From positions 12,324,394 through 12,388,393 of the forward strand of contig OX030956.1 in NCBI GenBank assembly GCA_943735955.1: a stretch of DNA of 64,000 nucleotides, given 5' to 3'. The position numbers and the translations under genes were made by a program. Shown here piece after piece: positions 1-14,655 of the stretch; within the stretch, counting starts at the first letter, position 1, and the number at the start of each line of letters is the position of its first letter. Source of the DNA: Piscicola geometra (taxonomy: Eukaryota; Annelida; Clitellata; Hirudinida; Piscicolidae). Under the pieces are notes generated by a model that made no database searches, was not told where the DNA came from, and saw only the letters and a list, made by a program, of their open reading frames with translations.

Positions 1-240
1 TGGGTAGGTGAGTGAGAGCTGGGTGGGTGGTTGGTTAGTTGGTTGGTTGGGTAGGTGGGTGAGTGAGATTTGGGTGGTTGGTTGGTTGGGGTAGGTGAGT
101 GAGAGCTGGTTGGTTGGTTGGTTTGGGTGGTTGGGGTTTGGGTAGGTGAGTGAGATTTAGGTGGGTGTGGTTTGGGTGATGGGAAGGTGTGGTTTTGGTG
201 ATGGGAAGGTGTGGTTTGGGTGATGGGGAGTTGTGGTTCA
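1..240. repeat. GT-rich minisatellite in the last visible NUDC intron
   Basis: Degenerate tandem repeats built from GGTAGGTGAGTGAGAGCT and GGTTGGTTGG blocks, passing into copies of TGGGTGATGGGAAGGTGTGG. It lies 3' of the last visible NUDC exon, so it is probably intronic. Its open frames are low-complexity and not coding. Confidence 0.8.
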
Positions 241-409
241 ATTAGCTGAGTTGTAATGGTGTGGTTTTGGGCGAGTTGATGAGAGAGGCTTAAAAAATGA
301 GGTATTTGAAGATATGATGTGAGAGTTCGAGAGTGGTGGCATGAGGTTAATGTGCCAGTTTTGTGGAGGTGAAAGTGGATAAAGGGAGGTCAACGGAGGT
401 GATGGTCAC

Positions 410-1168
410 CTTAGAGTTCTCAGGCACGACCTTCCGGGTGTTGATTTCAGGGTCAGAAGTCACTAGTCTGTCCCACCACTCCATCTTGTTCACCTGTGCT
501 TGTATGTAGTTGCATTTTGCTGCATGTGAAACAGATGTTGAATAGTTCTCCATGAGCACACTGTCTCAAAATAATCAATAAGACTTCCCTCCTGTTTATT
601 TTTTCATTTGGCAGCCATTCTCACTCAATCCGCCCACCCCCCCTGCTCCAACTAACCGCCCACTAGCCCATCCTCCAATCCATTCTACCCATCCCCCCCC
701 CTCCACTCTACCCATTCCACCCACCCTAGCCTCACCCCCACTCTACCCATTCCACACACCCTAGCCTCACCCCACCCACACAAGACCTTCTCGAGCGACA
801 GCACCACCAGTTTCCGGTCTTCGAGACACCACGTGGATCCCTCGACCTTGACCTCCTTGGCCAGGTCCCCATCGATGATGGCTGCCTGTCCCTTCAAGCC
901 CACCCTCAAGTGCTGTGCAGACCATGGTGATGATGATGATGGTGGTGGTGGTTGTGATGGTTAAGATGGTGGTGGTGGTGATGATGATGGTGGTGGTTAA
1001 GATGGTGGTGATGATGATGATGGTGGTTAAGATGATAAAGACGGTGGTGGTGTCAGTAAAATTATCATTATCATTAGTATTATTAGAAGCATTACTATTA
1101 TTAATATACTATTATTCTTATTCTTATTTTCTACTTTAAATTAGTGTTATCAGTAGTATTAGTAATAA

Positions 1169-1207
<39 letters not shown>

Positions 1208-3206
1208 AGTAGTAGTTAAGTGGCACCTTCTTCTTGAAGTCAACAATCACATGGGCAGCTTTGACCGCCATGTTGAGGGGGATGCTCACCTAGAGTAGGT
1301 GATGGTGATGATGATGAAGATGATAGGATGATGATGATGATGGTGATTGTAATGATGATGAAGATGATGAAGATGATGGTGATCGTGGAGATGATGATGG
1401 TGATGATGATCGTGGAGATGATGATGGTGATGATGATCGTGGAGATGATGTAAATAGTGGAAATGAGGGTGGTGAATAGATAGAGTTGTGAAACAGAAAA
1501 GTGGATTTTACTTCATCTACCCATCACCACTTCATAGTGTTGACCCACGCTAACACCTCCATCTTGGCCATCAATCCCTCTCCATTCACCCCTTCCTCCT
1601 CTCTCTTACCCTCCCTCCTTCCCTCCATCCTCACCCTCCTCCCCTCCCCTCACCTCCAAGTCCTCGAGTCTCTGCGTCCACTTGTACTTCTCCAGGTCTG
1701 CTCCGTTGCCCGCATTGGGCTTCATTTTGCCCCTGTCCTTCTCGTCCTCCTATCGCGGTTGATGGATGGATGGAGATGGATGGATGGATGGGTGGAAGAG
1801 ATGATGATAGATGGATAGAGAGATGAAGATAATGGTGGGTGAAAAAAATTGTGGTTGATGGATAGAAAAGGTGGTGGTTAATAGATGGAAAGGATGGTGA
1901 TGGGTGGAAGAGATAGTAGTGGATGGGAGAGATAGTAGTGGATGGGAGAGATGATGATGGATGGAAGAGATGGTGGTGGGTGGAAGAGATGTTGAAGAAT
2001 GGATGTTGATGGTTACAGTAAATGTGAGAAAAAAAAAATTGTTTGATAGTGTAAAAGATATGAACCACCTCCTCCTACACCATCACATCCACTCTCCTCC
2101 CCCATCACACCCACTCACCTCCTCCTTCAACATCACATCTACCCCCCTCCTCCTACAAAATCACATCCACCCACCTCCTCATCCTCCTCTGTAACTTTCT
2201 TCTCCTCAACTTTTCTCCCTTCCTCCTCCTCCGTAGCCTCTCCATTCTCCAACTTTTTGTCCAGCTTCTTCAATCGATCCTGCAGATTTAAAAAGACAAA
2301 ATTCAAACACTCACTTTTTTTTAAAGTTTTCTACATTAAACTCTTTCCCTATTAGTAAAAATAGGTAAAAATTAATAAATATTATTTGATAATTATTTTA
2401 TCTTCACATATAATTTAATAACTTAAATGAAATTTGAGCAATTGATCCAATTATGTAAAAATAAAAGTTTATAACAAAATTAATAAATAATTAATTGATT
2501 ATTAATTATATATAAATAGATTTAATTAAGCGCACAGACCCTCTCATCGATCTCCTTCTGCAACTCCTCCGCCTCCTTGTCACTCAACTCCTGGATCTTC
2601 GACTCCTCGGCCCCTTCAGAGGGGAGTTATGCATACAGTTATGTCTTTGAAAAAGTCAATGTGAGCTACCTTAAATGTGCCTAAAATGAATGCAATTATC
2701 AGAAGAGCCTACCATCAGTTCCATCACCTGCCCCTCTCTCCTTGGCCGCCTTTCTCTCTCTCATCACCCTCTCCTCCTCCTCTCTCTCCTTCTTCTCCTT
2801 CTCTGCCCTCTTGAGCGCTGCTTGCTCAAACATACGGAACTTCTCGAGCAGCAACTGTTTCAAGAACGAAAATTGGTCACCATTTAGTTATTTTTTGGGT
2901 TTATGATTGGTAAGTGTGGTAGTTTACATAAGATCATGCTAAATTCAAAGTTACTTTATAAAGTTTATAATACAAACCCTCCATTTAAAAGACTTTTTGC
3001 CCACCTTTTGAGCTGCATCTTTTCCGCCACCAAAATAAAAGTCTGTTTTCCTACCAAGGAAGCTAAAGAAAACTTCTAGAAGCTGAAAAGGATATTCAAA
3101 ATATTAAATATTTATAAAATTCTCGAAACAGCAAACAAACTTCTTGAATGCCTCCTTCACACTGGTTGGCTATACTCAAAAGTAAACCGTCAAACTTATC
3201 TGTCAT
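410..3206 (-). CDS. NUDC: Nuclear migration protein NudC, 3' end outside window
   Basis: NudC is a cytosolic dynein/dynactin and Hsp90 co-chaperone with a CS (p23-like) domain. Nine exons can be joined: 3206-3141 (ATG at 3206), 3082-3005, 2854-2728, 2613-2540, 2279-2175, 1749-1654, 1289-1227, 912-787 and 493-410. All have AG/GT borders and matching phases. Exons 1-2 give the family N-terminus ([18 protein letters not shown], then [16 protein letters not shown]). Exons 3-5 are a charged coiled-coil region. Exons 6-9 are the CS domain, with [25 protein letters not shown] and [17 protein letters not shown]. The usual last 50 or so residues, beginning LSDLDSETR in known NudC, are not present before the left edge. 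A second exon-3 donor at about 2710 would keep the phase and add six residues. The introns are short and rich in GATG and GGTG repeats. Confidence 0.95.
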
Positions 3207-3507
3207 TTTAAATTTTAAAATGTAAAAGAATTGGCAGAATAGACTAGAAGAATACAATATCGCCTTAGTGAACAGAGAACAAGATAACTCGTTGCTATAA
3301 TAAATAAATAATATTTGAATATAATTAGGTTATTTTATAACATATTTTTAAAAAGTTAACATATTTTCATTAAATTTTTTATTAGAGTTTTAGACTAAAA
3401 CTATGCAAATTTGGGCTTTTTAATTTTGACGTACTTTGTAAATACCGGTGTCCTTCAGTTCTTTAAAAGTTATATTTTATTATTTTTGATTATTTGTAAA
3501 ATACAAA
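3207..3507. promoter_or_regulatory. Shared NUDC/FAM136A divergent intergenic region
   Basis: The 301 bp between the two start codons must hold both 5' UTRs and promoters. It is AT-rich, and I see no clear TATA box for either gene. Head-to-head housekeeping pairs usually share a bidirectional promoter; that is inferred here from spacing only. Confidence 0.55.
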
Positions 3508-4470
3508 ATGCAAGGTTTGCAAGATAAATTGCAAGATTCTTTGACGTCTATGACTCAAAAGCTTGAAAGTAACTATCTCAGAAAAATGCAGGTTCACGTG
3601 TGTTTACAAAGTATTTCGCTAAATTTTAGCTGCTGAATGGTTGCATATTGTAAGTAACAAAATAGTAATTTCAAAAATGTAGTGATTTTCAGACTTTCTT
3701 GATAATAATGCTCATTTATGAACTCTTTTTTAAACATGCCATTGATTTCATTCCACTAAAGTTTAGTGACTGAACATCACCAATTTCACAAACAGAGAGA
3801 TATGTACCAATGCTGTGTAAACTGCTTTGACAAAAAGTCTCTGTCAACGGAGGGCACTCAACACTGCGTCGAGACATGCTCCACACCCCTTGTCCACTCC
3901 AAAGAAGCCATTGAGCAGGAAATGCAGTCATTTCAGGTGTGTCTAATCATCAAACTTTTTTTAATGTTATTTATTTTAAATGTAAAATTTATTTTATAAG
4001 AAATAAACTTTTATGAGGCATATATCACATATATGCATACAATCTCCATCAAATTAAATACATCATAAAATTCATTCTATGATACTCTTCTCTCGCCCTT
4101 CTTTCATCAGAATCGCCTGCAGAGGTGCTCCATGGACTGCCAAGACCAGGTGAAGGACAAAATGGCGGGCGCTGGGAGCAATGACGTGAACAAATACAGG
4201 CCAGATTTTGAAGGTCTGTGGTTACTTACAGCACCAAAGTATTCTGATAACCATACTTTTCATAGTAAATCATTTTTCAAAAAGTTGTTTTTTTTAACAA
4301 AAATCAATTATAGCTTTTAAATTAATTCTCATTTGATTATATTTACTTTTCATTCCCTAGGGTGTGTCTTAAAGTGCGGTGATGTGCAGTTGAAGGTGAT
4401 TCCAGCTCTGATGAAGAGGTGTGAGGAGACTTTGAAACAACAGCAACAAAACCTTAACCAACTACTTTAA
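3508..4470 (+). CDS. FAM136A: FAM136A-like mitochondrial CX3C protein
   Basis: Four exons, 3508-3591, 3796-3936, 4111-4213 and 4361-4470, join in phase into 145 codons plus TAA; human FAM136A has 138 residues. The family is a small mitochondrial intermembrane-space protein with paired CX3C cysteine motifs. All four are visible: CCVNC, CVETC, CSMDC and CVLKC. Other family landmarks are the N-terminal SNYLRKMQ, the PLVHSKEAIEQEMQSFQ segment (PLAQAQ... in human) and the VIPALMKRCEETL tail. The ATG at 3508 is the first in frame and gives the right N-terminal length. Introns are 100-210 bp with good GT-AG borders. The gene looks intact. Confidence 0.95.
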
Positions 4471-4518
4471 TGCTTTAGAATTTTTTATCTTTTTGTATCT
4501 ATTTATTTTTATTTTTCT

Positions 4519-4524
4519 AATAAA
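4519..4524 (+). terminator. AATAAA polyadenylation signal of FAM136A
   Basis: A canonical AATAAA lies 49 bp after the FAM136A stop codon and is followed by T-rich sequence. Confidence 0.7.
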
Positions 4525-5472
4525 AAGTTTTTTAAAACTTCTTTTATCTTGCATATAAGACTAAAATTTATAGTTTATTCCTTAACGAACCTCATTTAAA
4601 TATTTTTTTTCATTTAAATATTTAGGCGCATATTATATGATAAAGGGAGTTCTTGGTAATCTGAATAAATGAATAGCACCAAACATTCTTGCACTTTCTA
4701 TTAATATTTATAAAATACTAATATAGTAGTCCAATTCAATAATTTTTCTATATCCTATTGAAAGTTCATTTTAGCTCAAGTAAACGCAAGAAAGTGACCA
4801 CAAATCATTAAAAACGGCGTTGAGGGCCATTTTTAAAGCTCAAACTGCGTTATTGTAATTCGTTGTATTGACTTTTGAACGCAAAGTTAACATTATTAAC
4901 GTTTAAATAATGTATAATAAGCTATAAATTCATGGGTCTAGATTCTAAAGGCACAAAATGAGCCTATTCTCATCTGTCTAGCGCAACGGGAAGTTGTATA
5001 AAAGGGCTTTTGTGAACCGTACTAAAGCTTTAATGTATAACTATCTTACATTCCTAGACGCCTTTTATATTTGAATAATTCCTTCCGATTTCAGAGCAAA
5101 ACACCTGAAGTCTAGAAGAAATTCAGAATAAGTTCATTTTTTTATTTTCATAAACTACAAGGTAAAAAGTTAAAAATCCTGAAAAATGTACGCTTAAACG
5201 TAATTTTTTACAAAAAGTTACTAATTTTTCCTAGAATGAAGTCTTTGTAATGAGATGTGCGACAAATGATTAGATGATTGGAACGAGGGAATATCACACT
5301 GTTAATGAGTCTGGTGCCGTTGGAAAAAGTCTTAGAAACGACTCGAAAGTGAAACTGAAAAATTGCCTAAAAGCCTATTGCACACGCATTGATAAGTGGA
5401 AAGATACTGAACGCTTGACTACACATCGTCTTGATTACACTTCCTTACAACCCCCCCCCCCCCTGCCTCTTT
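4525..5472. other. Intergenic, no gene seen
   Basis: AT-rich sequence between the 3' ends of FAM136A and the secreted-protein gene (convergent). The open frames at 5274-5537 and 5431-5724 are antisense shadows of the secreted-protein exon. A C13-14 homopolymer lies at about 5450-5463. Confidence 0.5.
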
Positions 5473-7074
5473 CTACAACCACGCCACATAATCAGACCAC
5501 CTCTCCAGCATCTGCAGGAAAGACCTCACGACGTTGAAGTCTCGACAGTGTCTCAGCGCCTCGGTGGCCGGTCGATGCAGATGGAAGTGTTGTCTCTCCA
5601 GCGAGACTTTTTCGATCGCTTCGGCACTCAGAACGGATCGCAGATGACAGAGAACAGCGAAGATGGACGCGTCAGGGTCGCTCAAGAAGAGGTCGTAGTC
5701 GTCGACGAAGTGAGCGGCCATTGAGGCGGCCTCTTGCTGCTTCATCTTCAGCACTGCTTTCAGGGCATTCGACATCGTCGCGTAAAAAGACTCAACGGAC
5801 TGCATCAGGTCGTTTCCAAACAAGTCCGTCTTGAAAAAGTCCCTTTCCTCGCAGTACTCCGGATCCTCAATGTAGACTAGGATCTGCAGGGAGAGGTGTG
5901 ATGATGGTGATGATAATGATGAGATTGAAGATGATGATGATGATGCCAGTGGTTCAAAATCAATTTTAAAGATGTTACAACGGACAATGCGGTTTAAAAA
6001 TTTTAGAATGCTAATAAAAACTAGGTGTTAAAACTTTTGAAAAATATATAATTTGTTTTTTTGTCGTTAGAAATCAATTGTTGTCAAAATATTCGTTTTT
6101 ATGTTACGTTATAAGTTATAGTCTGAATAAGTAACCATGGTCTGCAGACATTCTTGAATTTGATGAAAGAGCGCTATAGAATTATTTGATTGATTGATTG
6201 ACCTAAAAAACAGGCAAATGTTATAGTTTTGCTTGAACAAAAACAGTTAATCTTCAGCCATTTTATTGAGCTTTTTCCATTCAGTAATTGCAACTCCGAC
6301 ATTAAACCATTTGAATGATTTTCAAGCTTCACACAAGAGCCTTCACACATCGTACTTGCCTGCATGCATGAAGCATCGTAATTTACACGGGTGAACTGTC
6401 ACATGTTTGAATGCATGCAGGCAAGTACGATGCCAATGGACTGTAGCATGTTTGAAAGATGACATCATGTAAAGACGTACGCTATTTTATCCTATACAGA
6501 TATTCTATGCTGTTTTAGAGAATTTCTCACATTATTTAAATAGAATCAAATTATTATTTATTCAAAAAAAATCTTCAACTTACAATATCTTCTTTGATTT
6601 GCTGTAGAAGGTCGATGAGCGCTCTGACATTGTGCTTGTCCACAAAGAAAATATTTTGTTTGATCGCTTCATAGTCTTTCTCTTCCTCCTCCCTCCTCTC
6701 CAAGCCTTCTTGTTTCTCTACCTCCTCTCCCTTCTCCACCTTCTCTCCCATCTCCACACCCTCATGCTCTTCCACCTTGTTTCCACACGGGTTCTGCCAC
6801 GTCATCGGTGGCTTGGTCGGCTGTGACAGGGTGCTGGTGAGCAGCAATAGGAGTACTGGAAGTGGATTGAAGTGAATTTTCAAGACTGGTTTGATTTACA
6901 ATATTTAAACAAATTTAAAAGTTTAGTTGAACCTATATAGTCGTTAAGGTTAAGATATTTAATTAGATTCAATTAATTTAAAAATTTTAAAAATAATTAA
7001 ATAAAAAAAAATTCCAATAAATTCTTACCAGTAAACGCAAGATACATTCCAAAGGTATATGTGATCGATTTCAT
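5473..7074 (-). CDS. Secreted, mainly helical protein, possible four-helix cytokine
   Basis: Three exons, 7074-7029, 6855-6584 and 5883-5473, join in phase (1, then 0) into 242 codons plus TAG. Residues 1-26 form a signal peptide: MKSITY start, hydrophobic LLLLL core, then TSTLSQ. The mature part begins with a WQNPCG motif, followed by a Glu/Lys-rich linker (about residues 45-75). Four predicted amphipathic helices follow: KHNVRALIDLLQQIKEDI, one around MQSVESFYATMSNALKAVL, one around SIFAVLCHLRSVLSAEAI, and a C-terminal helix FNVVRSFLQMLERWSDYVAW ending one residue before the stop. There are four cysteines after the signal. The order, size and C-terminal helix recall class I helical cytokines (IL-6/CNTF type). 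I do not recognise a specific family; the cytokine idea is inference from layout. A TATA box lies upstream. Confidence 0.8.
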
Positions 7075-7221
7075 AGTGACTAGGCTTTAATAAAAATCGC
7101 TAAGTTGAAAGTACAGGGTGCTACTGATGATGATACGATGCAATATTACTTAAATTTAAACTTGTCTCAAGGCTTCAGAGAACAGGAGAGCGAATGAATT
7201 TGTTGAAATGTCCATAGATCG

Positions 7222-7231
7222 CTTATATATA
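7222..7231 (-). promoter_or_regulatory. TATA box of the secreted-protein gene
   Basis: Read on the minus strand, TATATATAAG lies about 150 bp upstream of the ATG at 7074, a suitable place for a core promoter with a 5' UTR of about 120 nt. Confidence 0.55.
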
Positions 7232-7750
7232 GGCGTGCAAACGTTTTTTCTGCAATTGAATGAGTAACGAAATCTACATAACCCCTTGTAATTGCAAGGT
7301 ACTAATTGTCGTTTTTTCTTATTGCCCTTGTTAATGGCTTCTTTCGATTCCCATTGAAGTCATATTCAATAATTATTCAAATCACCTGCTTCTTCTTCTA
7401 TTCTCTTCCGCTTTCTGTATTTTTAAACTTCTTACCTTTTTTTAATTGTTTTAAAACACTTTTCATTCAATCTTTCGGTATTTAAGCCACTACTTTGACA
7501 TCTCCAAAAAAGCACTGATAAGACTTACAACCCGAGTAAACCTCTTTTTATACTCTTTCAACACGCGTACAGTTACGCCGCTTCTACAGGTGAAACAAAT
7601 GTGTCAACGTGGATAAAGAACATAACTCATGGGACAAAATTGTTTAAGAAAAAAATCAGAAAAAATATTTATTTATCTTTTTTTAAACTATGAAGTATAA
7701 AATTGAAATGTAACTGCAGTTATTAAATTTAAACTCAATTAAGATTCTGT

Positions 7751-7945
7751 ATGTTCCACAAGTTCGATACATGCTTTCCGGAATGGATGAGAGAAGGGTC
7801 AGAAAGATCGAGACTCGAAAACATTCTGAAAAATTCTTTCGCTTCCGCCGCCAAGAAGGAATGTCGCCGAAGTGCTTCTACGAACACCGCGCTTTTCATC
7901 ACTCGCCGCAATTATCCCCTCGTTAGGAGTTGGCTAACCCTCTAA
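7751..7945 (+). other. Possible exon, unassigned, either strand
   Basis: A GC- and CpG-richer island of about 200 bp in AT-rich surroundings is open on both strands. The plus frame gives 64 residues (starts MFHKFDTCFPEWMREG, ends RRNYPLVRSWLTL). The minus frame also stays open for over 50 codons and has a more ordinary amino-acid mix. I recognise neither product. Composition suggests coding or former coding sequence; the strand is undecided. Confidence 0.25.
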
Positions 7946-8100
7946 ATCATAAAATCGATTTTTTTATTTCACTTTGAATCAGTTAAAAAGTAGGGTATTC
8001 TGAATAGTTTTATTTTTAGTTTATTAAAATAATAATTTATATTTCAACTTATTCATTTGTTTTTGCGTAAAGTCGGATATTCTGATTAATTTCATTTTAA

Positions 8101-8158
8101 ATTAATAAGAATAATTAGAATAATAATAATAACAATAATAATAATAATAATAATAATC

Positions 8159-8256
<98 letters not shown>

Positions 8257-8355
8257 TAATAACGATAATAATAATAATAATAATAATAATCTATAATAAT
8301 AATAATAATAATAATCTATAATAATAATAATAATCTATAATAGTAATAATAATAT
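8101..8355. repeat. (AAT)n microsatellite
   Basis: About 250 bp of AATAAT repeats, interrupted by several AATCTATAATAATAAT units, suggesting a higher-order variant repeat. Confidence 0.95.
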
Positions 8356-11170
8356 AAATCTATATATTAATTGTTTTCTTCGTCTTTTATTGATTGTCAA
8401 AGCATGTGATGTTGAGATGACAGACAGCCGGTAGTGATGAGGTAATTGGCGATAGAATTCGCTCCAACCGTCTACCAAGAATTATGAACGGATTTTTGCA
8501 AAGATAATAAGGTACCTGTGCTAAAAAATCGCTGACGTTCTGTCTCGGTTATAAGCGTGACTTCAGTGCAGTTGTAGTAGTGCAATGGTGGTGCAAAGGT
8601 GGTGCAGTGGTGGTGCAGTGGTGGTGGTGTATTGGTGGTGCAGTGGTGGGTCTTGTAGATGTTTCATTGTTAATTTTTGAAATTTTTTGACTTTTTAAAA
8701 TTTCATAAACAAACAATATCAAGCTAATCCAGTAATTTAAAAACGAAGAAAGGATCTTAACATTGATCTGGAATAAAAGCAGACTCATACAATATTTTAA
8801 AGTCAATTAAATTATGTTTAAAATAAATATTTATTTAAATATATTAATTTTAATATTTTGTAATGTCGAATGTCATGGGTATAATTGATAATCTATACGT
8901 AATTAGGCACTCAATTGAAGACTCAACGTCGGTAATTAGGGCATTAGACTCCGGAAGTCTATATTTAGATCAAAAACAAGGGTTAAAGATGCGTTAATTA
9001 GTATAAAACAACAGACTTTTGGACAAGTTTCATTTGAATGAAATCATTTAAAAAAAAATTTTTTTCTTTATACGGCTGGTCTTGAAAATAACCATTGACT
9101 GAAATTGTTTTTGAAAAACGACACAAATATATTTCAAACATTGAGGCGATTTATTAATTAAAACTTAAAAAATTAGTTAATATCTAAGAAGTTTATGAAA
9201 ATTCGTTTATTTGTTAAAACGAACTCCCATAAGTTTGCACTGGTAAATATTAGTTCAATCAATCAATCAAATAAATTTCTATAGCGTTAATATTGTATAA
9301 TTCGTAGAAATACTGTGACGAAGCGGAATTCCCCAGAGTGAAATCTCCCGCGTGACAGCCATCTCTCGGTCTGTAACTCAAGTTCATTTGACGGAATTTC
9401 TCAAAATTTCCCGCCGTAATGATGCCATATTTCACGACGATCGTGCCCCGGCAATTATCTCGCAGCATCTCACAAAGTAGCACTTGACAAGAGCTTTGTC
9501 AATAAATTGGAAATAAGTTTTATTTAAAATTAAAATAATCTAGGGTTTTTGAGTTTTTTAATATTTCAAAATAATCGATAAATGGTGAATATTTTTCGCT
9601 TAATTAATTTTATCTCCGAGGATCTATTCATTTTAATTTATTTTGTTTTAATTTAATTAATTTTATTTTATTCATTTTAATTTATAAATAATCATGAGTT
9701 TATAAAAATGCTTTTAAAAAACCGCGAACGTAGCGGAAGAAGGAAGTCACCTGGGTGCAAATGCCGGCTTCCTATTGGCTGTGTCGCCTTCATCGGAAGA
9801 CCAGCTGATTGGCTGAATAAGATTCACGTGAGGATGCTGATCTCTACGTAAAAAACCTTATCTTGTGTGTTGCTTTCGTATTTGACTTTCTAAATGTTTA
9901 CTGTTTATTCTATTTAAATCCATATTTAAGTTTCAATATATTACTTTCATCATTAAATACGTTAAATATTTATCAAATATATTCATAAATATTTATTCTA
10001 ATGCATTTAAATCCCCTCATCTCCATCTCTTTTGCATCATCATCAGCATGCGCATACAACACAGAATAAGTGGCCTTGACCTTTCAGAGCCTAATGACGT
10101 CGTTAAAACCCGGAATATAGGTCAAGCAAGAAGAGAGCAAGAAAAATGGCCAGAAGCTTGGGCAACACCTTGTGTTAGAAAGACTGTAGCATAAATTAGA
10201 TAGATATACATTAATATATTAGCTACCTACCATGGTACGTATCATGATAGCATTAATCATCTATCTATCTTCCATGTTATCTATCTTCTATATTATTAAT
10301 ATTAACAATAAAATATATATATTTATTTGGAACTTTGGAAGCCTAAAATTTTTTTGAATTTTCAATCAATTTATATTATTATTAAGTTATTTCAATTAAA
10401 TCCGAAAGCATAAACCCAAGATAGTCCTTTGAGACCCCCCCCCCACTTTTTTCAATAAAAACATTACAAAACTCTGGTTTTGATGCGAACATAATCGTCA
10501 AACATGGCATAAAACAGATTTTCTTTTACATATTAATACATTGTGAGTATGTGTAGTTATAGTTATAGCTTTCTAAAATAAAACTTTTTAATGCTCACTT
10601 AAAAATTCGTGTAAAAATGTTTTTTTAAGTGGAGGGAAGGAGGTTCTGGACCCCAGGACCCCTCCAGGATCGTCCAAGCTGGTTAAGACCCCCCCCCCCA
10701 ATATTTGCAGCAGATCGCCACCCCTGCTTGATACGCCAATTTGTGGATTGATTTGAAGAGATGCAAATGAATAGCATGATCAAGGTTCAAGTCTTGAGTG
10801 AGATGAATGAATGAATCAGTAGTAGAGAGCCTAGAGAAGATGTGAAAAAACGCCCAATAAACTTGAGACTGAATACGTGTAAATTTGAAATAATGAATTT
10901 ATATGAAAAAGAAAATACTCTTTAAATGTAATAGTTAAGAAACGTTAATTATGTTGAGTTTACATTTACATAGAAAGATTTTCGACTTTGCCTATATTAG
11001 ATTTATAGAATACCAAATGAACCATCTCCTGAGTGGACCTAATTATTTTCCCCTTTTTCTTTTTTATTCTTTCTGACCTGCTTCTTTGGAATTTGCGAAA
11101 TATATTTCCAATCATTTGTGTGAAGAAGGATTAAAGAATAGGCGTGAAGAGAGCAGTGTCTTTTGAAGAT
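8356..11170. other. Intergenic, mostly without recognisable genes
   Basis: AT-rich. Contains GGTGGTGCA repeats at 8575-8655. A retroelement-type tail lies at 9250-9290 (minus), next to an open frame at 9290-9483 with DGCHAGDFTLGN and SSQYFYELYN, which I cannot assign. A GC-richer island at 9720-9860 has two ATTGGCTG (inverted CCAAT) sites, and an unassigned GC-richer stretch lies at 10060-10200. No complete gene model could be built. Confidence 0.4.
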
Positions 11171-11226
11171 CCGTGTGAAAGCGTTTTGACATTGTGTCAA
11201 GAGATTTCTTGCGACTCTTCCTCGTA

Positions 11227-13055
<1,829 letters not shown>

Positions 13056-14655
13056 TGTGGTGTTGGTGGTTGTAGTGGTTGTGGCTGTTGTGGTGGTGGC
13101 TGTTGTGGCTGTAGTGGTGGTTAGTGAGGCTGTGATGGTGTGGTTATGGTGGTTGTGGTGGTGGTTATGGTTGATTTGGTGTGGTGGTGCTGTTGTTTGG
13201 TGTGGAGGCTGGTGAGATGGAGGTTCAGAGGCAGGAGGATAACCAGCTTTTGAATTGTTTAGAGATTTGTTCATCATCTCATACATAAGGCTACTGAAAA
13301 CTCTGAAATCACTGTGCAAACTTTGGTGGTATAAGCTAGCTCGTGGAAAGTCTTTATTCTGGAGATTGCTTGATGTTGTAGTTGTCACAAATCGTTACAT
13401 TCGACATTATTCAATTAGGCCTTTTCGTTGGAAACTCCGTTGAAATTACTCATTGTATCAGTAATTATTGCTAGTTTACATGTGGTTTCGGAAAAAATGG
13501 AAAGTTTAATTTTTAGGGTATAATTAGAATGTCTATTGCACGCATGACAGTGTAGTACTAGCAGAAATGAAAGTGTCTGGAATAATCGATGAATGTTGAA
13601 GCGAAGAATTTTTTGACTTTTCATAGGTAGGATCAAACGTTTGAAATTGTGATAAATAGATAATCCAAAATAGAAAAGTTGAATAATTATTTTGATAAAA
13701 ATCTTCAGTAAAATCAGTATCATCATCTTCAGCAACATCACTATCATCATCTAAAGTAATTACACTATCACCACCATCTTTACTAATTCTTTTAGGCATT
13801 TGTGTATAAATGGACGAAGGGAAAAATCAACGAACGAGGTGTACAAAGTTTTGACATATACTCGATGGTGCTGATGATGATGGTGACATAGTAGTGGTGG
13901 TGATAATGATAGCGATACTTTAGGGGTGGTGATGATGATGACGACGTTGGAATGATACTGTAAACAATAGAAAGTAAGAGAATTTTACAGTTAGGTGATA
14001 TCGATAGTGTAGAAAGAAGCATGAAGGAAGGAAGAGTTTAGGAGAGTTAGTGCATCATCATCATCACACAATTACTACCACTATCATCATCATCCCACCA
14101 TACTACCACTATCATCACCATTATCATTATCACCACCATTATCACCGTCATGATTACAATCATCACCATGACTATGTAACTTGGTAGTGTAATGCAGGAG
14201 CGGAAATGGTCAAGGCATGGTTTTCGAACATGTAAATAAATTCCAAAAGACAATTGAACAATTGAAGTAAGATAAATGTTGTAATTACAAATTAAAGTAA
14301 GATAAATGTTGTAATTACAAATTAAAGTATTACAAATTACAATTAATTTCAATTATCGTAATTATCAAGAAGAATGTTTGCACACACATGGAAAAACACT
14401 TGAAGAGATGAAGGTAATACTCGCCTCTGAAGAACATCATCATAATCACCATCATCATCATAATCATAACCACCATCATCATAATCATAACCACCATCAT
14501 CATAATCATAACCACCATCATCATAATCATAGACACTAACTTCACTCCCTCCTAACCACCAACCCCACAAATAACTCCCCCTCTCATAATCACCACCCCA
14601 TAAATAACTCTCCCTCCCCTCCACCTCCTAACCACCATCAAAACAAAATGGCCTC
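13056..14655. other. SDHD 3' flank and convergent intergenic region
   Basis: GGTTGTGGTGG repeats at 13060-13210, then AT-rich sequence, ATC/GATG microsatellites (13720-14160), a duplicated motif GTAATTACAAATTAAAGTA near 14280-14330, and an 18-bp tandem array (CATCATAATCATAACCAC) at 14440-14530. No gene seen. The open frames here are repeat-derived. Confidence 0.5.

Noticed and set aside
5274..5724. Plus-strand frames of 87 and 97 residues
   Set aside because: Antisense shadows of the last exon of the secreted-protein gene, whose minus frame has splice-consistent ends.
13415..14022. Minus-strand frames downstream of SDHD
   Set aside because: Low-complexity, rich in Ile/Leu or Asp/Ser from AT and GATG repeats; no consistent exon borders.
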